Origin: Companilactobacillus hulinensis
GTDB lineage: Bacteria > Bacillota > Bacilli > Lactobacillales > Lactobacillaceae
NCBI RefSeq assembly: GCF_003946555.1
Contig: NZ_RHOO01000001.1
Span: 62,001-126,000, forward strand
Direction of reading: 5' to 3'
Length of the DNA stretch: 64,000 bases
A model generated the notes under the pieces. The model saw nothing but the letters and a program-made list of their open reading frames with translations, had not been told where the DNA came from and ran no database searches. Shown in pieces: positions 25,524 through 34,936 of the stretch (positions are counted from its first letter, which is position 1; the number at the start of each line of letters is the position of its first letter). The position numbers and the translations under genes are program-made.

Positions 25524-26606
25524 ATGTCTACAATTTTGAATCAGGTGTCAAAGCAATACAGCGAAAAAGAAGATATTCTAAAGAATGTCTCTGCTGAAAT
25601 CGAAACAGGGGAATTCTTCGTTATTGTTGGGCCTTCTGGTTGCGGTAAAAGTACATTGTTACGTATGATTGCCGGTTTAACTTCGATTTCTGATGGTGAA
25701 ATCAGTATTGATGGTCAAGTAGTTAATGATCTACAACCAAAGGATCGTAAGTTAACAATGGTATTTCAAAGTTACGCACTATTTCCATTTTTAAATGTTT
25801 GGGATAACGTCGCTTTTGGATTGAAAGCTAGAAATATTGATCAAGCTGAAGTACATCAAAGAGTTAATGATGCACTTGATATGGTTAATTTGAGTGAATT
25901 GAAAGAACGTAAGCCTAGAGAATTATCTGGTGGACAAAGACAACGTGTAGCCTTGGCTCGTGCTGTTGCCAGTGATGCCAAGCTGTGCTTGATGGATGAA
26001 CCACTTTCAAACTTGGATGCACAATTACGTATTAAAATGCGCCAAGAAATTTATCAACTACAAAGAAAGCTTGGTATTACATTGATCTATGTTACTCATG
26101 ATCAAGTTGAAGCTATGACTATGGCAGACCATATCATGGTATTGAATGATCATGAAGTACAACAGATTGGTACACCAACAGAGATTTATCAACAACCTGC
26201 CAATGAATTTGTTGCTAACTTCTTCGGTACACCATTGATTAATCTTCTTCCTGCACAACGAGTAGATGATAGAACCTTGAACGTTGAAGGAGATTTTGAA
26301 GTTAAGACTGAACAAAAGATCTCAGAAAATGAGGTTAATGTTGGAATCAGACCTGGTGAACTGCACGTTGAAGCTAGTGACGAACTAAACGCTAACGCAA
26401 CTGTTAAGAGTTCAGAGTTCTTAGGGGATGAAACAATTGTTTATGCCACTATGAACAGTGAGCATGAAGTACGTGTTCTAATTCCGGGTAAGGCAGTGTT
26501 TGCACCTTATGAAAAGGTCAAAATCACAGCAAGCGGCAATGTCTTCTTATTTGATGCAAATCATAAGAGAATTCCTTTTGAATCGGAGGAACTAGTTAAT
26601 GCTTAA
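25524..26606 (+). CDS. ugpC: ABC transporter ATP-binding protein, UgpC/MsmK type
   Basis: ATPase of a CUT1-type uptake system, 360 residues, cytosolic and bound to the membrane permeases. Walker A is GPSGCGKST, the Q-loop is in FQSYALFP, the signature is LSGGQRQR and Walker B is CLMDEPLSNLD, followed by the switch histidine in YVTHDQ. The C-terminal third is a TOBE/OB regulatory domain typical of UgpC/MalK relatives. GGGGTGAAG lies upstream. It is the first gene of a four-gene operon and overlaps the first permease by eight bases. The binding protein at the operon end resembles UgpB, so glycerol-3-phosphate or a glycerophosphodiester is the likely cargo; spermidine PotA-like ATPases look similar. 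Confidence 0.88.
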   Translation: MSTILNQVSKQYSEKEDILKNVSAEIETGEFFVIVGPSGCGKSTLLRMIAGLTSISDGEISIDGQVVNDLQPKDRKLTMVFQSYALFPFLNVWDNVAFGLKARNIDQAEVHQRVNDALDMVNLSELKERKPRELSGGQRQRVALARAVASDAKLCLMDEPLSNLDAQLRIKMRQEIYQLQRKLGITLIYVTHDQVEAMTMADHIMVLNDHEVQQIGTPTEIYQQPANEFVANFFGTPLINLLPAQRVDDRTLNVEGDFEVKTEQKISENEVNVGIRPGELHVEASDELNANATVKSSEFLGDETIVYATMNSEHEVRVLIPGKAVFAPYEKVKITASGNVFLFDANHKRIPFESEELVNA

Positions 26607-27540
26607 ATCAACTACACCTACAATGGTTGGATCTGAAGCAAAGGCTAAGAAAAAGCGTCATTCATTTTCATTGAATGCTAAAGATAAGTATTTTGCATTG
26701 TTATTCTTAGGACCTTCACTTTTACTTTTGAGTGTCTTTGTATTTTATCCAATGTTCAGAACACTTTATATCAGTATGTTTTTAACTAATACACTTGGTA
26801 AAACAACTGTTTTCAATGGTTTCGGAAATTATGCCACATTATTGAGTTCTCCCGAATATATCGCAAGTATGGGTTCAACTTTATTCTATGTATTAGCGGT
26901 TACTGCTTTGACAGTTTCAATTGGATTGCTTTTAGCGAATCTAGCAAGTCAAAAGTTGGCTGGAATTGGTATTTTTAGAACACTTTATTCAATTACTATG
27001 GGTGTTTCAGTTTCAGTTGCTGCAATTTTCTGGCTATTCATTTTTAATCCTTCCACAGGTTTCTTCACAATTATCAGTAATGCACTGCATCTTCCAGTAA
27101 TCAATTGGTTGACTGATCCAAAGATGGCAATGTGGGCCGTAATTATTACAACTGTTTGGATGCATCTTGGATTCACATTCTTAATCCTTTTAGGTTCTAT
27201 TTCATCAGTTCCGACAACATTGTATGAAGCAGCCAGTGTTGAGGGTGCCAGTGAACGCCGTCAATTTTTCAAGATTACTATTCCAATGATTTCACCAACA
27301 CTATTCTTTGTCTCAACAATTACTTTGATTGATTCATTTAAGAGTTTTGGTTTGATCGATTTGATCACCAAAGGTGGACCAACTAACTCAACTAATATGT
27401 TAGTTTACAGACTTTATAAAGATGCTTTTTATAGTGGTAATTACGGACAGGCTAGTTCAGAAGCCATTATTTTAACAATTATTATTGCCTTCTTCACATT
27501 CTTACAATTCAAATTCTTAGAAAAACGGGTGAACTATTAA
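26599..27540 (+). CDS. ugpA: ABC transporter permease, UgpA type
   Basis: First inner-membrane permease of the uptake system, 313 residues with six predicted segments after a polar N-terminus of about 30 residues. The EAA-loop that contacts the ATPase is seen near residues 210-230 as YEAASVEGASERRQFFKITIP. It overlaps ugpC by eight bases and the next gene by one base, which shows tight coupling. The family is the MalF/UgpA group. The name rests on the binding protein and gene order, since permease sequence alone does not tell the substrate. Confidence 0.85.
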   Translation: MLKSTTPTMVGSEAKAKKKRHSFSLNAKDKYFALLFLGPSLLLLSVFVFYPMFRTLYISMFLTNTLGKTTVFNGFGNYATLLSSPEYIASMGSTLFYVLAVTALTVSIGLLLANLASQKLAGIGIFRTLYSITMGVSVSVAAIFWLFIFNPSTGFFTIISNALHLPVINWLTDPKMAMWAVIITTVWMHLGFTFLILLGSISSVPTTLYEAASVEGASERRQFFKITIPMISPTLFFVSTITLIDSFKSFGLIDLITKGGPTNSTNMLVYRLYKDAFYSGNYGQASSEAIILTIIIAFFTFLQFKFLEKRVNY

Positions 27541-28370
27541 TGATTACTTCAAACAAGCCAAACCGTTTAAATAAGGTTTTAAGTTACTTACTTCTAGTTG
27601 TATTAGCAGTTGTGATCTTAGCACCGTTCTTTATCGGAATCTGGACTAGTTTTTTACCAACAATGGATATTGCGCAAGGTAATTTTTTCAGTACCAAGGT
27701 ATCCTTTGATAACTATGTAGCAGCATTTACTAAGACACCAATCGTTAGATATTTAGGTAACAGTTTGGTCATTTCAACTTTAACAATGTTAGCTCAATTA
27801 GTTTTCTGTTCTATGAGTGCCTACGCATTTGTTTTCTTGAAGTTCAAATATCGCAACGCAATTTTTATTCTCTTCTTGATCACAATGATGCTTCCGTTTG
27901 AAGCAGAGATTATTCCTAACTTTACAACGGTTAAGAATCTGGGAATGTTAGATAACTATTCAGTATTGCTTATTCCATTCTTAACTTCAGCTTTTGGTAC
28001 ATTCATGCTTCGTCAAGCATTCATGCAAACACCGACTGAGTTAAAAGAAGCAGCAGATATTGAAGGTCTTAACCACTTCCAAATCTATTGGAGTATCGTA
28101 CTTCCATATAACAAGATCAGTATGATCACTTTAGGTGCATACAGTTTCTTAGGCGCATGGAATCAATATCTATGGCCAATGCTAACAACATTCAGTAATG
28201 ATTCTCGATTGATCCAAAATGGTTTGCGTCAATTACAATCAGAAGAAACTTTCAATGACTGGGGTATGATTCAAGCAAGTGCTGCAATCATCGTTATTCC
28301 TACTATTATTGTTCTGTTTGTTGGTCAACATTACTTCAAATCTGGTATGAATGAAGGAGCCGTAAAATAA
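27540..28370 (+). CDS. ugpE: ABC transporter permease, UgpE type
   Basis: Second permease, 276 residues with six predicted membrane segments. The EAA-loop is ELKEAADIEGLNHFQIYWSIVLP, typical of the MalG/UgpE group. The start overlaps the ugpA stop by one base (TAATG), and its own stop overlaps the start of the binding-protein gene in the same way. It should form the channel with the upstream permease and two copies of the ATPase. Confidence 0.86.
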   Translation: MITSNKPNRLNKVLSYLLLVVLAVVILAPFFIGIWTSFLPTMDIAQGNFFSTKVSFDNYVAAFTKTPIVRYLGNSLVISTLTMLAQLVFCSMSAYAFVFLKFKYRNAIFILFLITMMLPFEAEIIPNFTTVKNLGMLDNYSVLLIPFLTSAFGTFMLRQAFMQTPTELKEAADIEGLNHFQIYWSIVLPYNKISMITLGAYSFLGAWNQYLWPMLTTFSNDSRLIQNGLRQLQSEETFNDWGMIQASAAIIVIPTIIVLFVGQHYFKSGMNEGAVK

Positions 28371-29728
28371 TGAGCAAGAAACTAAAAAACTCTTTAATTT
28401 CCTTAACTCTTATAATTGCAGCAGTAGTGTTGGGGATATTTGCTACCAACAAGCCTGTAAAATCTTCTTCATCCTCAGACAGGATTCCAATCGTATTCTG
28501 GCACGAAATGGGTGGTCCCTCAGAAGATGCTCTTGAAGCAGTAGTTAATGGATTTAATAAATCTCAATCAAAATACAAGGTTATTCCTAAGTACCAAGGT
28601 AGTTATGATGAAGCTATTCAAAAGATTCTTCAAACTCACGGTACAAATACATCACCAGCTATTTTCCAATCATTTGATATTGCTACAGCTCAAATGATTC
28701 ACAGCAAGTACACAACTCCTGTTCAAAACTTTATCGATAAGGACAAAGACTTCGATATTGAAAAGATTGCTCCAGCTGCTAGATCATTCTATTCAAATGA
28801 TGGCAAGCAACAAGCAATGCCATTCAATACTTCACAACCAGTTCTGTATTACAATGCTTCATTATTGAAGAAGTATCACATTACACCACCACCAGTTTCA
28901 CCAACATATTCAGATATCACACGTGTTGCTAAACAACTGTATGAACGTTCAGATCACAAGACAAAAGGGATGACCGTTCAAATCTATGGTTGGTTATTAG
29001 AACAAGCTACAACAAATGCCGGTCAAGCATTGGCTAATAATGATAATGGACACTCTGGTATTCCTACAGAAGTTAAGTTAAACAATCCTTCAACAGTTAA
29101 GTTCCTTGAATGGATTCGTGAAAACATTAAGTCTGGAGACTTTATCAACTATGGTTCAGGTGCCAGTGCAGGTGCTAACCAAATTGCCGGATTCTTATCA
29201 GGTAAAGTTGGAATCTTTATTCAATCTTCAGCAAGTATGGGTAAATTAACTAAGAATAATCCTAACAAACTTGGTATTACATACTTCCCACATCCAGATG
29301 GTCAAAAGGCTAATGGTGTTTCAATTGGTGGGGCAGCACTTTGGATTTCAAATGACAAATCTAAGGCTGTACAACAAGGTGCTTATGAATTTTCTAAATA
29401 CGCACTTAGTCCAGCTGTTCAAGCACAATGGCAAAAATCTACAGGTTACTTAGCACTTAACAAAGATGCTCAAAAAGAAAAAATTCTTAAAGATCTTTAT
29501 GCTAAGAATCCTGAAGCCAAGGTTCCTGGACAACAGTTAGCAGATGCTAAGCCAAACTATGTTAACTCAGGTATCCTTCTCGAAGGTATGCAAGTTACTC
29601 GTCAACTTGAGGAAGTAGCGATGGAAGAAGCATATAATGGTGGAGATATTGCTAAGGCATTGTCTCATGCTGACAAAAATGTTAATCAAAATATTGCCAC
29701 TTCTAACCGTGCAAACGGCTATAAATAA
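28370..29728 (+). CDS. ugpB: Extracellular substrate-binding protein, UgpB-like, lacking a lipobox
   Basis: Captures the substrate outside the membrane for the permease pair; 452 residues. The early strand IVFWHEMGGPSEDALEAVV and the following YQGSYDEAIQK resemble UgpB, which binds sn-glycerol-3-phosphate and glycerophosphodiesters. Further family features are PFNTSQPVLYYN and GVSIGGAALWI. The N-terminus has a clear hydrophobic segment (residues about 9-27) but no cysteine, so the usual lipoprotein anchor is missing. Either the segment remains as an uncleaved membrane anchor or the protein is released. It is the last gene of the operon and is followed by a terminator. Pho-box-like repeats before ugpC suggest induction by phosphate shortage. 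Confidence 0.8.
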   Translation: MSKKLKNSLISLTLIIAAVVLGIFATNKPVKSSSSSDRIPIVFWHEMGGPSEDALEAVVNGFNKSQSKYKVIPKYQGSYDEAIQKILQTHGTNTSPAIFQSFDIATAQMIHSKYTTPVQNFIDKDKDFDIEKIAPAARSFYSNDGKQQAMPFNTSQPVLYYNASLLKKYHITPPPVSPTYSDITRVAKQLYERSDHKTKGMTVQIYGWLLEQATTNAGQALANNDNGHSGIPTEVKLNNPSTVKFLEWIRENIKSGDFINYGSGASAGANQIAGFLSGKVGIFIQSSASMGKLTKNNPNKLGITYFPHPDGQKANGVSIGGAALWISNDKSKAVQQGAYEFSKYALSPAVQAQWQKSTGYLALNKDAQKEKILKDLYAKNPEAKVPGQQLADAKPNYVNSGILLEGMQVTRQLEEVAMEEAYNGGDIAKALSHADKNVNQNIATSNRANGYK

Positions 29729-29740
29729 AGGTTCTCGAAA

Positions 29741-29777
29741 AGTGTGATCAAAAAGTTGATTTTGGTCATGCTTTTTT
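29741..29777 (+). terminator. Terminator after ugpB-like gene
   Basis: AGTGTGATCAAAA (29741-29753) pairs with TTTTGGTCATGCT (29760-29772), including three G-T pairs, and is followed by a T-run. Confidence 0.82.
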
Positions 29778-29793
29778 CTTTACAATTTACGAT

Positions 29794-29836
29794 TACAGAT
29801 GTAAACTACGAATTGTAATAAAGGATTACAACTGTA
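29794..29836 (+). promoter_or_regulatory. Two cop boxes (CopY operators)
   Basis: TACAGATGTA (29794-29803) and TACAACTGTA (29827-29836) both match TACANNTGTA, the CopY operator of Enterococcus and Lactococcus. They flank the likely promoter of copY-copB, so the repressor should close it when copper is low. Confidence 0.92.
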
Positions 29837-29857
29837 AACGACAAGGACATTAAAATT

Positions 29858-30277
29858 ATGAATGAAATAGAGAATATGACGAAGGCCGAGTGGCAAGTGA
29901 TGCGAATCATCTGGACATTAGGTCAATCAACCAGTAAACAAGTAATTGAAGTTTTGGAACGTAAAACTGAGTGGAAACAAGCTACTATCAAGACTTTGAT
30001 AGTTAGACTTCAAAAGAAGGGCTTTTTAAAAGCTGATGAATCAGTTAGACCATATGTCTATCATCCTCAGGTCTCAGAAGATGACGCAATCCATCAGAAT
30101 GTGAATAATATGTTTGATAACCTCTGTTGCATGAAAAAGGGACAAGCAATTGGAGATTTGATTGAGCACTCGGATATTTCTAAGAGTGAGATTCAAGAAT
30201 TAATTGACCAGTTGCAAGACAAAAAAGAAACCGCACCTGATAAAGTAATGTGCGATTGTTTGGAGGCATCATTATGA
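29858..30277 (+). CDS. copY: Copper-responsive repressor CopY, with shortened metal motif
   Basis: Repressor of 139 residues that leaves DNA when copper replaces zinc. The N-terminal half is a BlaI/CopY winged helix (MTKAEWQVMRIIWTLG, then ATIKTLIVRLQKKG). Standard CopY ends with C-x-C-x4-C-x-C, four cysteines that bind Zn or Cu(I). Here the end is MCDCLEASL, so only the first C-x-C remains. An extra Cys-Cys pair (NLCCMKKG) lies about 50 residues earlier and may substitute. Two cop boxes precede the gene. Its stop overlaps the copB start by four bases (ATGA), so the two form one coupled operon. Confidence 0.93.
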   Translation: MNEIENMTKAEWQVMRIIWTLGQSTSKQVIEVLERKTEWKQATIKTLIVRLQKKGFLKADESVRPYVYHPQVSEDDAIHQNVNNMFDNLCCMKKGQAIGDLIEHSDISKSEIQELIDQLQDKKETAPDKVMCDCLEASL

Positions 30278-32361
30278 TGAAGGACATGAAAGGCGATAAG
30301 ATGCAACATGATATGGGTGACATGGATCACGATAAAATGGACCATGGAGACATGAAGATGGATATGGATGAAATGATGCACAGTGGTCACATGATGATGA
30401 ATCACGGAGGCATGATGATGGATATGGGAGATCTTCGTAAGAAGTTCTGGGTTTCGTTGATTCTTGCTATTCCAGTATTCATTCTTTCACCATTTATGGG
30501 ATTCAACCTACCATTTCAGTTCCAGTTTCCAGGGTCTAGCTGGATAGTAATGGTTCTTAGCTCGATTCTTTATTTCTATGGTGGTAAGCCTTTCTTAACA
30601 GGTGCTGTAGGTGAATTGAAGGCAAAACAACCTGCTATGATGACATTGATCACAATGGGTATCAGTGTTGCTTATATTTACAGTTTATACGCATTTGTAA
30701 TGGGAAATATTGTTCGTAGTGGTAAACCCGTTATGGACTTCTTCTGGGAATTAGCTTCCTTGATCGTAATCATGTTACTAGGTCATTGGATCGAAATGAA
30801 ATCGACAATGAGTGCTGGTAATGCGCTACAAAAGATTGCTTCACTAGTTCCTAATCAAGTACATATGGTTCACGGTTCAGAAACAATGGATCATGACATC
30901 TCAATGGTTAAATCAGATGATGTTGTTGAAGTTCGTGCTGGTGAATCAATTCCACTTGATGGTGAAATCTTAAGTGGTACAAGTTACATTAACGAATCAT
31001 TGATCACTGGTGAATCAAAGGCTGTTAAGAAGTCAATTGGCGATAATGTTGTCGGTGGTTCTATCAATGGTGAAGGAACTATTAGAGTCAAGGTTACTAA
31101 GACATCAAGTCAAGGTTACCTGTCACAGATCAGTAAGTTGGTTTCAGATGCACAAAGTAACAAATCTAAAACACAGATGTTAGCCGATAAAGTTTCTGGT
31201 TGGTTGTTCTATGCCGCTGTTTCTGTTGGATTATTGGCATTCGTCTACTGGTTAGTATTTGGCGATTTGAATCTTGCTCTATTACGTTTAGTTACAGTTC
31301 TAGTTATTGCATGTCCACATGCACTTGGCTTAGCAATCCCACTAGTTATGGCACGTAGTACTTCAATTGCTGCAACCAATGGTTTGATCATTCGTGATAA
31401 CCAAGCAATTGAGAACAGTCGTAAGATTGATTATGTTGCAATGGACAAAACTGGTACTTTGACTGAAGGTAAGTTCACAGTTAATGGTTTGAAAGCTTCA
31501 TCAGGTATGAGTGAAAAGGATGTTCTTTCTATCATTGCTGGTATTGAAAGTGGTTCAAGCCATCCTATTGCAAATAGTATTGTTGAATATGCTAAAGAAC
31601 AAAAAGTTGATGCTGCACAACTTGATAATATCCAAGCTATCAAGGGATACGGAATGAGTGCAACCAAGGATTCACACAAATACTTATTGATTAATATGAA
31701 ATATTTACAAGAAAACAAGTTATCCTTTGATAAGGCTACTGCTCAAGAATTCCTAGACAAAGGTAATACTGTTAGTTATTTAGTAGTCGACGGCAAGGTG
31801 GTCGGACTAGTTGCTTTGGGTGATACTATCAAAGTTAATTCTGTTCAATTTATCAAAGATCTAAAGGCTAGAAATATTACACCTATCATGTTGACAGGTG
31901 ATAATAAAGAAGCTGCTGCAGCTTTTGCAAAACAGCTTGGTATTGATGAATTCAAAGCTGAACTTCTTCCTGAAGATAAACATACTGTTATTGGTGATCT
32001 AGAAGCACAAGGTCATCACGTTATGATGGTCGGTGATGGTATTAACGATGCTCCTAGTTTGGCAAGTGCCACAATTGGTGTTGCCATTGGTGCTGGTACT
32101 GATGTTGCCATTGATTCAGCCGATGTTGTTCTATACAATTCGGATCCAAGTGATATTACTAAGTTCTTGAATCTATCAGCCAAGACTTACCGTAAGACAA
32201 TTGAGAACTTATGGTGGGGAGCTGGATACAATATTCTAGCTATTCCATTGGCTGCTGGATTTTTAGCTGGTATCGGAATTGTACTAAGTCCAGCTGTTGG
32301 TGCTGTGATCATGTCAATGTCAACTGTTATCGTTGCTTTGAATGCTATGACATTAAAATAG
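30274..32361 (+). CDS. copB: Copper-exporting P1B-type ATPase CopB
   Basis: Membrane pump of 695 residues that exports copper from the cytosol. The N-terminal 55 residues are very rich in Met, His and Asp (for example MMNHGGMMMDMGD), a metal-binding tail. The membrane metal site is CPH in IACPHALGLAIP, typical of CopB rather than CopA. Other P-type motifs are TGES in the actuator domain, DKTGTLT with the phosphorylated Asp, SSHPIANS, LTGDN and VGDGINDAPSLA. I choose the ATG at 30274, after GGAGG and overlapping the copY stop; an in-frame start at 30250 lies inside copY. A bidirectional terminator follows. Confidence 0.96.
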   Translation: MMKDMKGDKMQHDMGDMDHDKMDHGDMKMDMDEMMHSGHMMMNHGGMMMDMGDLRKKFWVSLILAIPVFILSPFMGFNLPFQFQFPGSSWIVMVLSSILYFYGGKPFLTGAVGELKAKQPAMMTLITMGISVAYIYSLYAFVMGNIVRSGKPVMDFFWELASLIVIMLLGHWIEMKSTMSAGNALQKIASLVPNQVHMVHGSETMDHDISMVKSDDVVEVRAGESIPLDGEILSGTSYINESLITGESKAVKKSIGDNVVGGSINGEGTIRVKVTKTSSQGYLSQISKLVSDAQSNKSKTQMLADKVSGWLFYAAVSVGLLAFVYWLVFGDLNLALLRLVTVLVIACPHALGLAIPLVMARSTSIAATNGLIIRDNQAIENSRKIDYVAMDKTGTLTEGKFTVNGLKASSGMSEKDVLSIIAGIESGSSHPIANSIVEYAKEQKVDAAQLDNIQAIKGYGMSATKDSHKYLLINMKYLQENKLSFDKATAQEFLDKGNTVSYLVVDGKVVGLVALGDTIKVNSVQFIKDLKARNITPIMLTGDNKEAAAAFAKQLGIDEFKAELLPEDKHTVIGDLEAQGHHVMMVGDGINDAPSLASATIGVAIGAGTDVAIDSADVVLYNSDPSDITKFLNLSAKTYRKTIENLWWGAGYNILAIPLAAGFLAGIGIVLSPAVGAVIMSMSTVIVALNAMTLK

Positions 32362-32369
32362 AGATACAA

Positions 32370-32407
32370 AAAAATAGGAAATTCCATTTGGAATTTCCTA
32401 TTTTTTT
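32370..32407. terminator. Bidirectional terminator between copB and the histidine kinase gene
   Basis: AAATAGGAAATTCC (32372-32385) pairs perfectly with GGAATTTCCTATTT (32390-32403) over ATTT, with A and T runs outside. Confidence 0.92.
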
Positions 32408-33401
32408 ATGCCTGATAATAAGGCAAGTCTAAGAATGTAATGATAATTTCAGTACCGACTCCAGAATGTGATTGAATTTCAATCTTGTGTCCAAGTTTGT
32501 CAGACATCTTCTTGACTAAGTACAATCCAATACCAGTAGATTTACTACCAGATTTACGACCGTTGTCACCGGTAAATCCTTTATTGAAGACACGGCTGAT
32601 ATCTTTCGATGCGATACCTACGCCGTTATCTTTAATATGCAATTCCACATTGTTGTGGTTATTAGTTGTGAATATTTCGATTTTTCCACCTTGATCAGTG
32701 TATTTTAAACTATTAGAAATAATCTGATTAAGAATGAAGCTTAACCATTTTTCATCGGTTAGGACCTTTTCATCAGTAATATCCAAACTTATACCGATAC
32801 GCTTCGAGATAAACATTCGTTTGTTAGTTCTAATGGATGATTTGACGATATTATTCAAATCTTGTTCTTGAATCAGATAGTCGTTGGAGAAGTTATTCAA
32901 GCGTGCAAAATACAAGGCCTGATCGACTAGGTAATCGATTTGGTCGATTTCTTCGTCAATTAACTCTTTGTCTAAATCACTATCTTGAGATAATTTAAGC
33001 GCCGCTAGTGGAACTTTGATGTCATGAACCCAAGATTCTGTGTATTCTCGTTGGTCATTTTGATTCTGATATAGTTCAGTTAATTCATTACGGTATTCTA
33101 AGGCGATATTGTTGATTTTGTCCTGGATAAAACGCTGCTCATTATTTTGAGCACCATGAAGTTCTTTTGAGAGATCTTCTTGGTAATTATTTAACAGCTC
33201 ATACCAGCTCTTTTTGCGGTTATAGGCTAATATCAAACCGACAAATGCGAAGATAACGGCAATTATCCATGAGTAGATCAGTGTTCCAGTGTGAAATTTT
33301 ACCTTTGGATCTAAGAATAAAATTAATTCAATGAAGGTGACACTTAGTAAAATTGTTAATAATGTTAACAGATGGTCACGAAAGTATTTGAAGAATGTCA
33401 T
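32406..33401 (-). CDS. Intramembrane-sensing histidine kinase, BceS/GraS type
   Basis: Sensor kinase of 331 residues. Two membrane segments (about 10-30 and 40-60) are joined by a loop of only about ten residues, so there is no outside sensor domain; this is the BceS-like type, which reads signals through a partner ABC transporter. The phosphorylated residue is His126 in TESWVHDIKVP. The ATPase part has the N box NQIISNSLKY, the G1 motif DNGVGI and the G2 motif STGIGLYLV. It follows the response-regulator gene by 11 bases in a leftward operon. A BceAB-type transporter is encoded divergently next door, so the four genes probably form one antimicrobial-peptide response module. Confidence 0.93.
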   Translation of the reverse strand: MTFFKYFRDHLLTLLTILLSVTFIELILFLDPKVKFHTGTLIYSWIIAVIFAFVGLILAYNRKKSWYELLNNYQEDLSKELHGAQNNEQRFIQDKINNIALEYRNELTELYQNQNDQREYTESWVHDIKVPLAALKLSQDSDLDKELIDEEIDQIDYLVDQALYFARLNNFSNDYLIQEQDLNNIVKSSIRTNKRMFISKRIGISLDITDEKVLTDEKWLSFILNQIISNSLKYTDQGGKIEIFTTNNHNNVELHIKDNGVGIASKDISRVFNKGFTGDNGRKSGSKSTGIGLYLVKKMSDKLGHKIEIQSHSGVGTEIIITFLDLPYYQA

Positions 33402-33412
33402 ATTTGCCTCAC

Positions 33413-34087
33413 TTAGGGGATGATGTATCCTTGTCCCACTTTAGTAACGATATAATTTTTTAAACCGAACTTTTCAATTTTGCCACGTAGTCGATTAATA
33501 TTAACAGTCAAAGTGTTGTCATCAACGAATCGCTCGTCATCCCACATGAAATTCAATAGTTGTTCACGTGTAACGATTTTACCTTGATCACGTAGTAGTC
33601 GTTGCAATAATTTATATTCATTCTTGGATAAGTCAATTTTGTCTGAACCGATCTCAACGGTCCCACTAGACAGATTCAACTTGAGACCATTGTGTTCGAT
33701 AATATCACTTGTATTCTTAGTGAAGTCGTAGGTACGACGCAATAGTGCATTGATTTTAGCAACCAAAATATCGACGGAGAATGGCTTCTCAACGAAGTCA
33801 TCGGCACCCATATTCATTGCCATGATTTGGTCCATATTTGAATTTCTAGATGAAATAATGATTATTGGAGTTTTTGAAATCTTACGAATCTCTTGGTTCC
33901 AATAATAACCGTCATAAACTGGTAAGTTGATATCGAGAAGAACCAAGTCTGGTTTGTATTCATCGAATTCTTTCATAACGTTATTGAAATCCTCAATAAC
34001 GTGTGTATCTATTTGCCATTTCTCAAGATTTTCACTGATAAGTTTGGAAATGGATTGATCGTCTTCAACAATCATAATTTTGGCCAT
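33413..34087 (-). CDS. OmpR-type response regulator, BceR/GraR type
   Basis: DNA-binding regulator of 224 residues. The receiver domain has the acidic pair Glu-Asp-Asp at residues 8-10, the phospho-acceptor Asp52 in LLDINLPVYDG and the conserved Lys in VEKPF. The C-terminal half is an OmpR winged helix (LLQRLLRDQGKIVTREQLL, then TVNINRLRGKIE). It leads the leftward operon with the kinase and is divergent from a Bce-type ABC transporter. Its likely target is the transporter promoter in the 78-bp gap 34088-34165. Confidence 0.94.
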   Translation of the reverse strand: MAKIMIVEDDQSISKLISENLEKWQIDTHVIEDFNNVMKEFDEYKPDLVLLDINLPVYDGYYWNQEIRKISKTPIIIISSRNSNMDQIMAMNMGADDFVEKPFSVDILVAKINALLRRTYDFTKNTSDIIEHNGLKLNLSSGTVEIGSDKIDLSKNEYKLLQRLLRDQGKIVTREQLLNFMWDDERFVDDNTLTVNINRLRGKIEKFGLKNYIVTKVGQGYIIP

Positions 34088-34165
34088 GGTAGAACCCCCT
34101 CGTGCTAGAATGAAGACACTAACTATTATAATAACAATATTATCTTAATTATTGGAGAAATTAAC

Positions 34166-34936
34166 GTGCAAATTAATGTAAAGAACGTTGCCAAGGATTA
34201 TGGCAAGCGTCTAAATGCGGTTCACGCTATCAAGGATATCAGTTTAGAAGTCGAAAAAGGTGAATTTCTCGGAATTATGGGACCTAGTGGTGCCGGGAAG
34301 TCCACACTTTTGAATATGATATCGACTAACGAACGTCCTGATCACGGGCAGATCATCATTGATGATATTGATATGACGCAGTTGCATGATCGAGAATTGG
34401 CCAAATATCGCCGCAATAAAATGGGATTTATTTATCAGAGTTTTGAATTACTGGATTCGTTGAATGTTAAAGAAAACATTATTCTGCCATTAGCATTGAA
34501 TCATGCTAATAAGAAGTTTATTGAGGCTCGAGTTAAGCATTTGAATTATTTGTTGAACATCGAAAAGCTCAGCAATAGAAATGTTGATGATCTGTCATTG
34601 GGGCAACGGCAACTTGTTTCGGCTGCTAGAGCGTTGATTAACAATCCGGAAATATTATTTGCCGACGAACCAACAGGTAGTTTGGATTCGAAGTCCGCAA
34701 CTATTTTATTAAATTACATGCAGCTGATAAATCAGCGTGAGCATGCAACAATCCTGATGGCGACTCATGATGCTTTTACAGCTAGTTATTGTAGTCGGGT
34801 TGTCTTCGTTAAGGACGGGACTATCTTTTCTGAAATAGTTAATTCTGGCAAACGTGAGGATTTCTTTGAACAAATAATCAACATGCAACGAACTATCGGT
34901 GGGGGGAGTTACTTCAATGTATCTGAAAATAATTAG
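34166..34936 (+). CDS. Bce-type ABC transporter ATP-binding protein
   Basis: ATPase of a peptide-resistance transporter, 256 residues. Walker A is GPSGAGKST, the signature is LSLGQRQL (a Gly-to-Leu variant of LSGGQ seen in this group), Walker B is ILFADEPTG and the switch His is in MATHD. The start is a GTG at 34166 with TTGGAGAAA upstream. It overlaps the permease gene by about 20 bases. With the divergent kinase and regulator it matches BceAB/VraDE modules, which detect and remove bacitracin-like or nisin-like peptides from lipid II cycle intermediates. The exact drug is not predictable. Confidence 0.92.
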   Translation: MQINVKNVAKDYGKRLNAVHAIKDISLEVEKGEFLGIMGPSGAGKSTLLNMISTNERPDHGQIIIDDIDMTQLHDRELAKYRRNKMGFIYQSFELLDSLNVKENIILPLALNHANKKFIEARVKHLNYLLNIEKLSNRNVDDLSLGQRQLVSAARALINNPEILFADEPTGSLDSKSATILLNYMQLINQREHATILMATHDAFTASYCSRVVFVKDGTIFSEIVNSGKREDFFEQIINMQRTIGGGSYFNVSENN

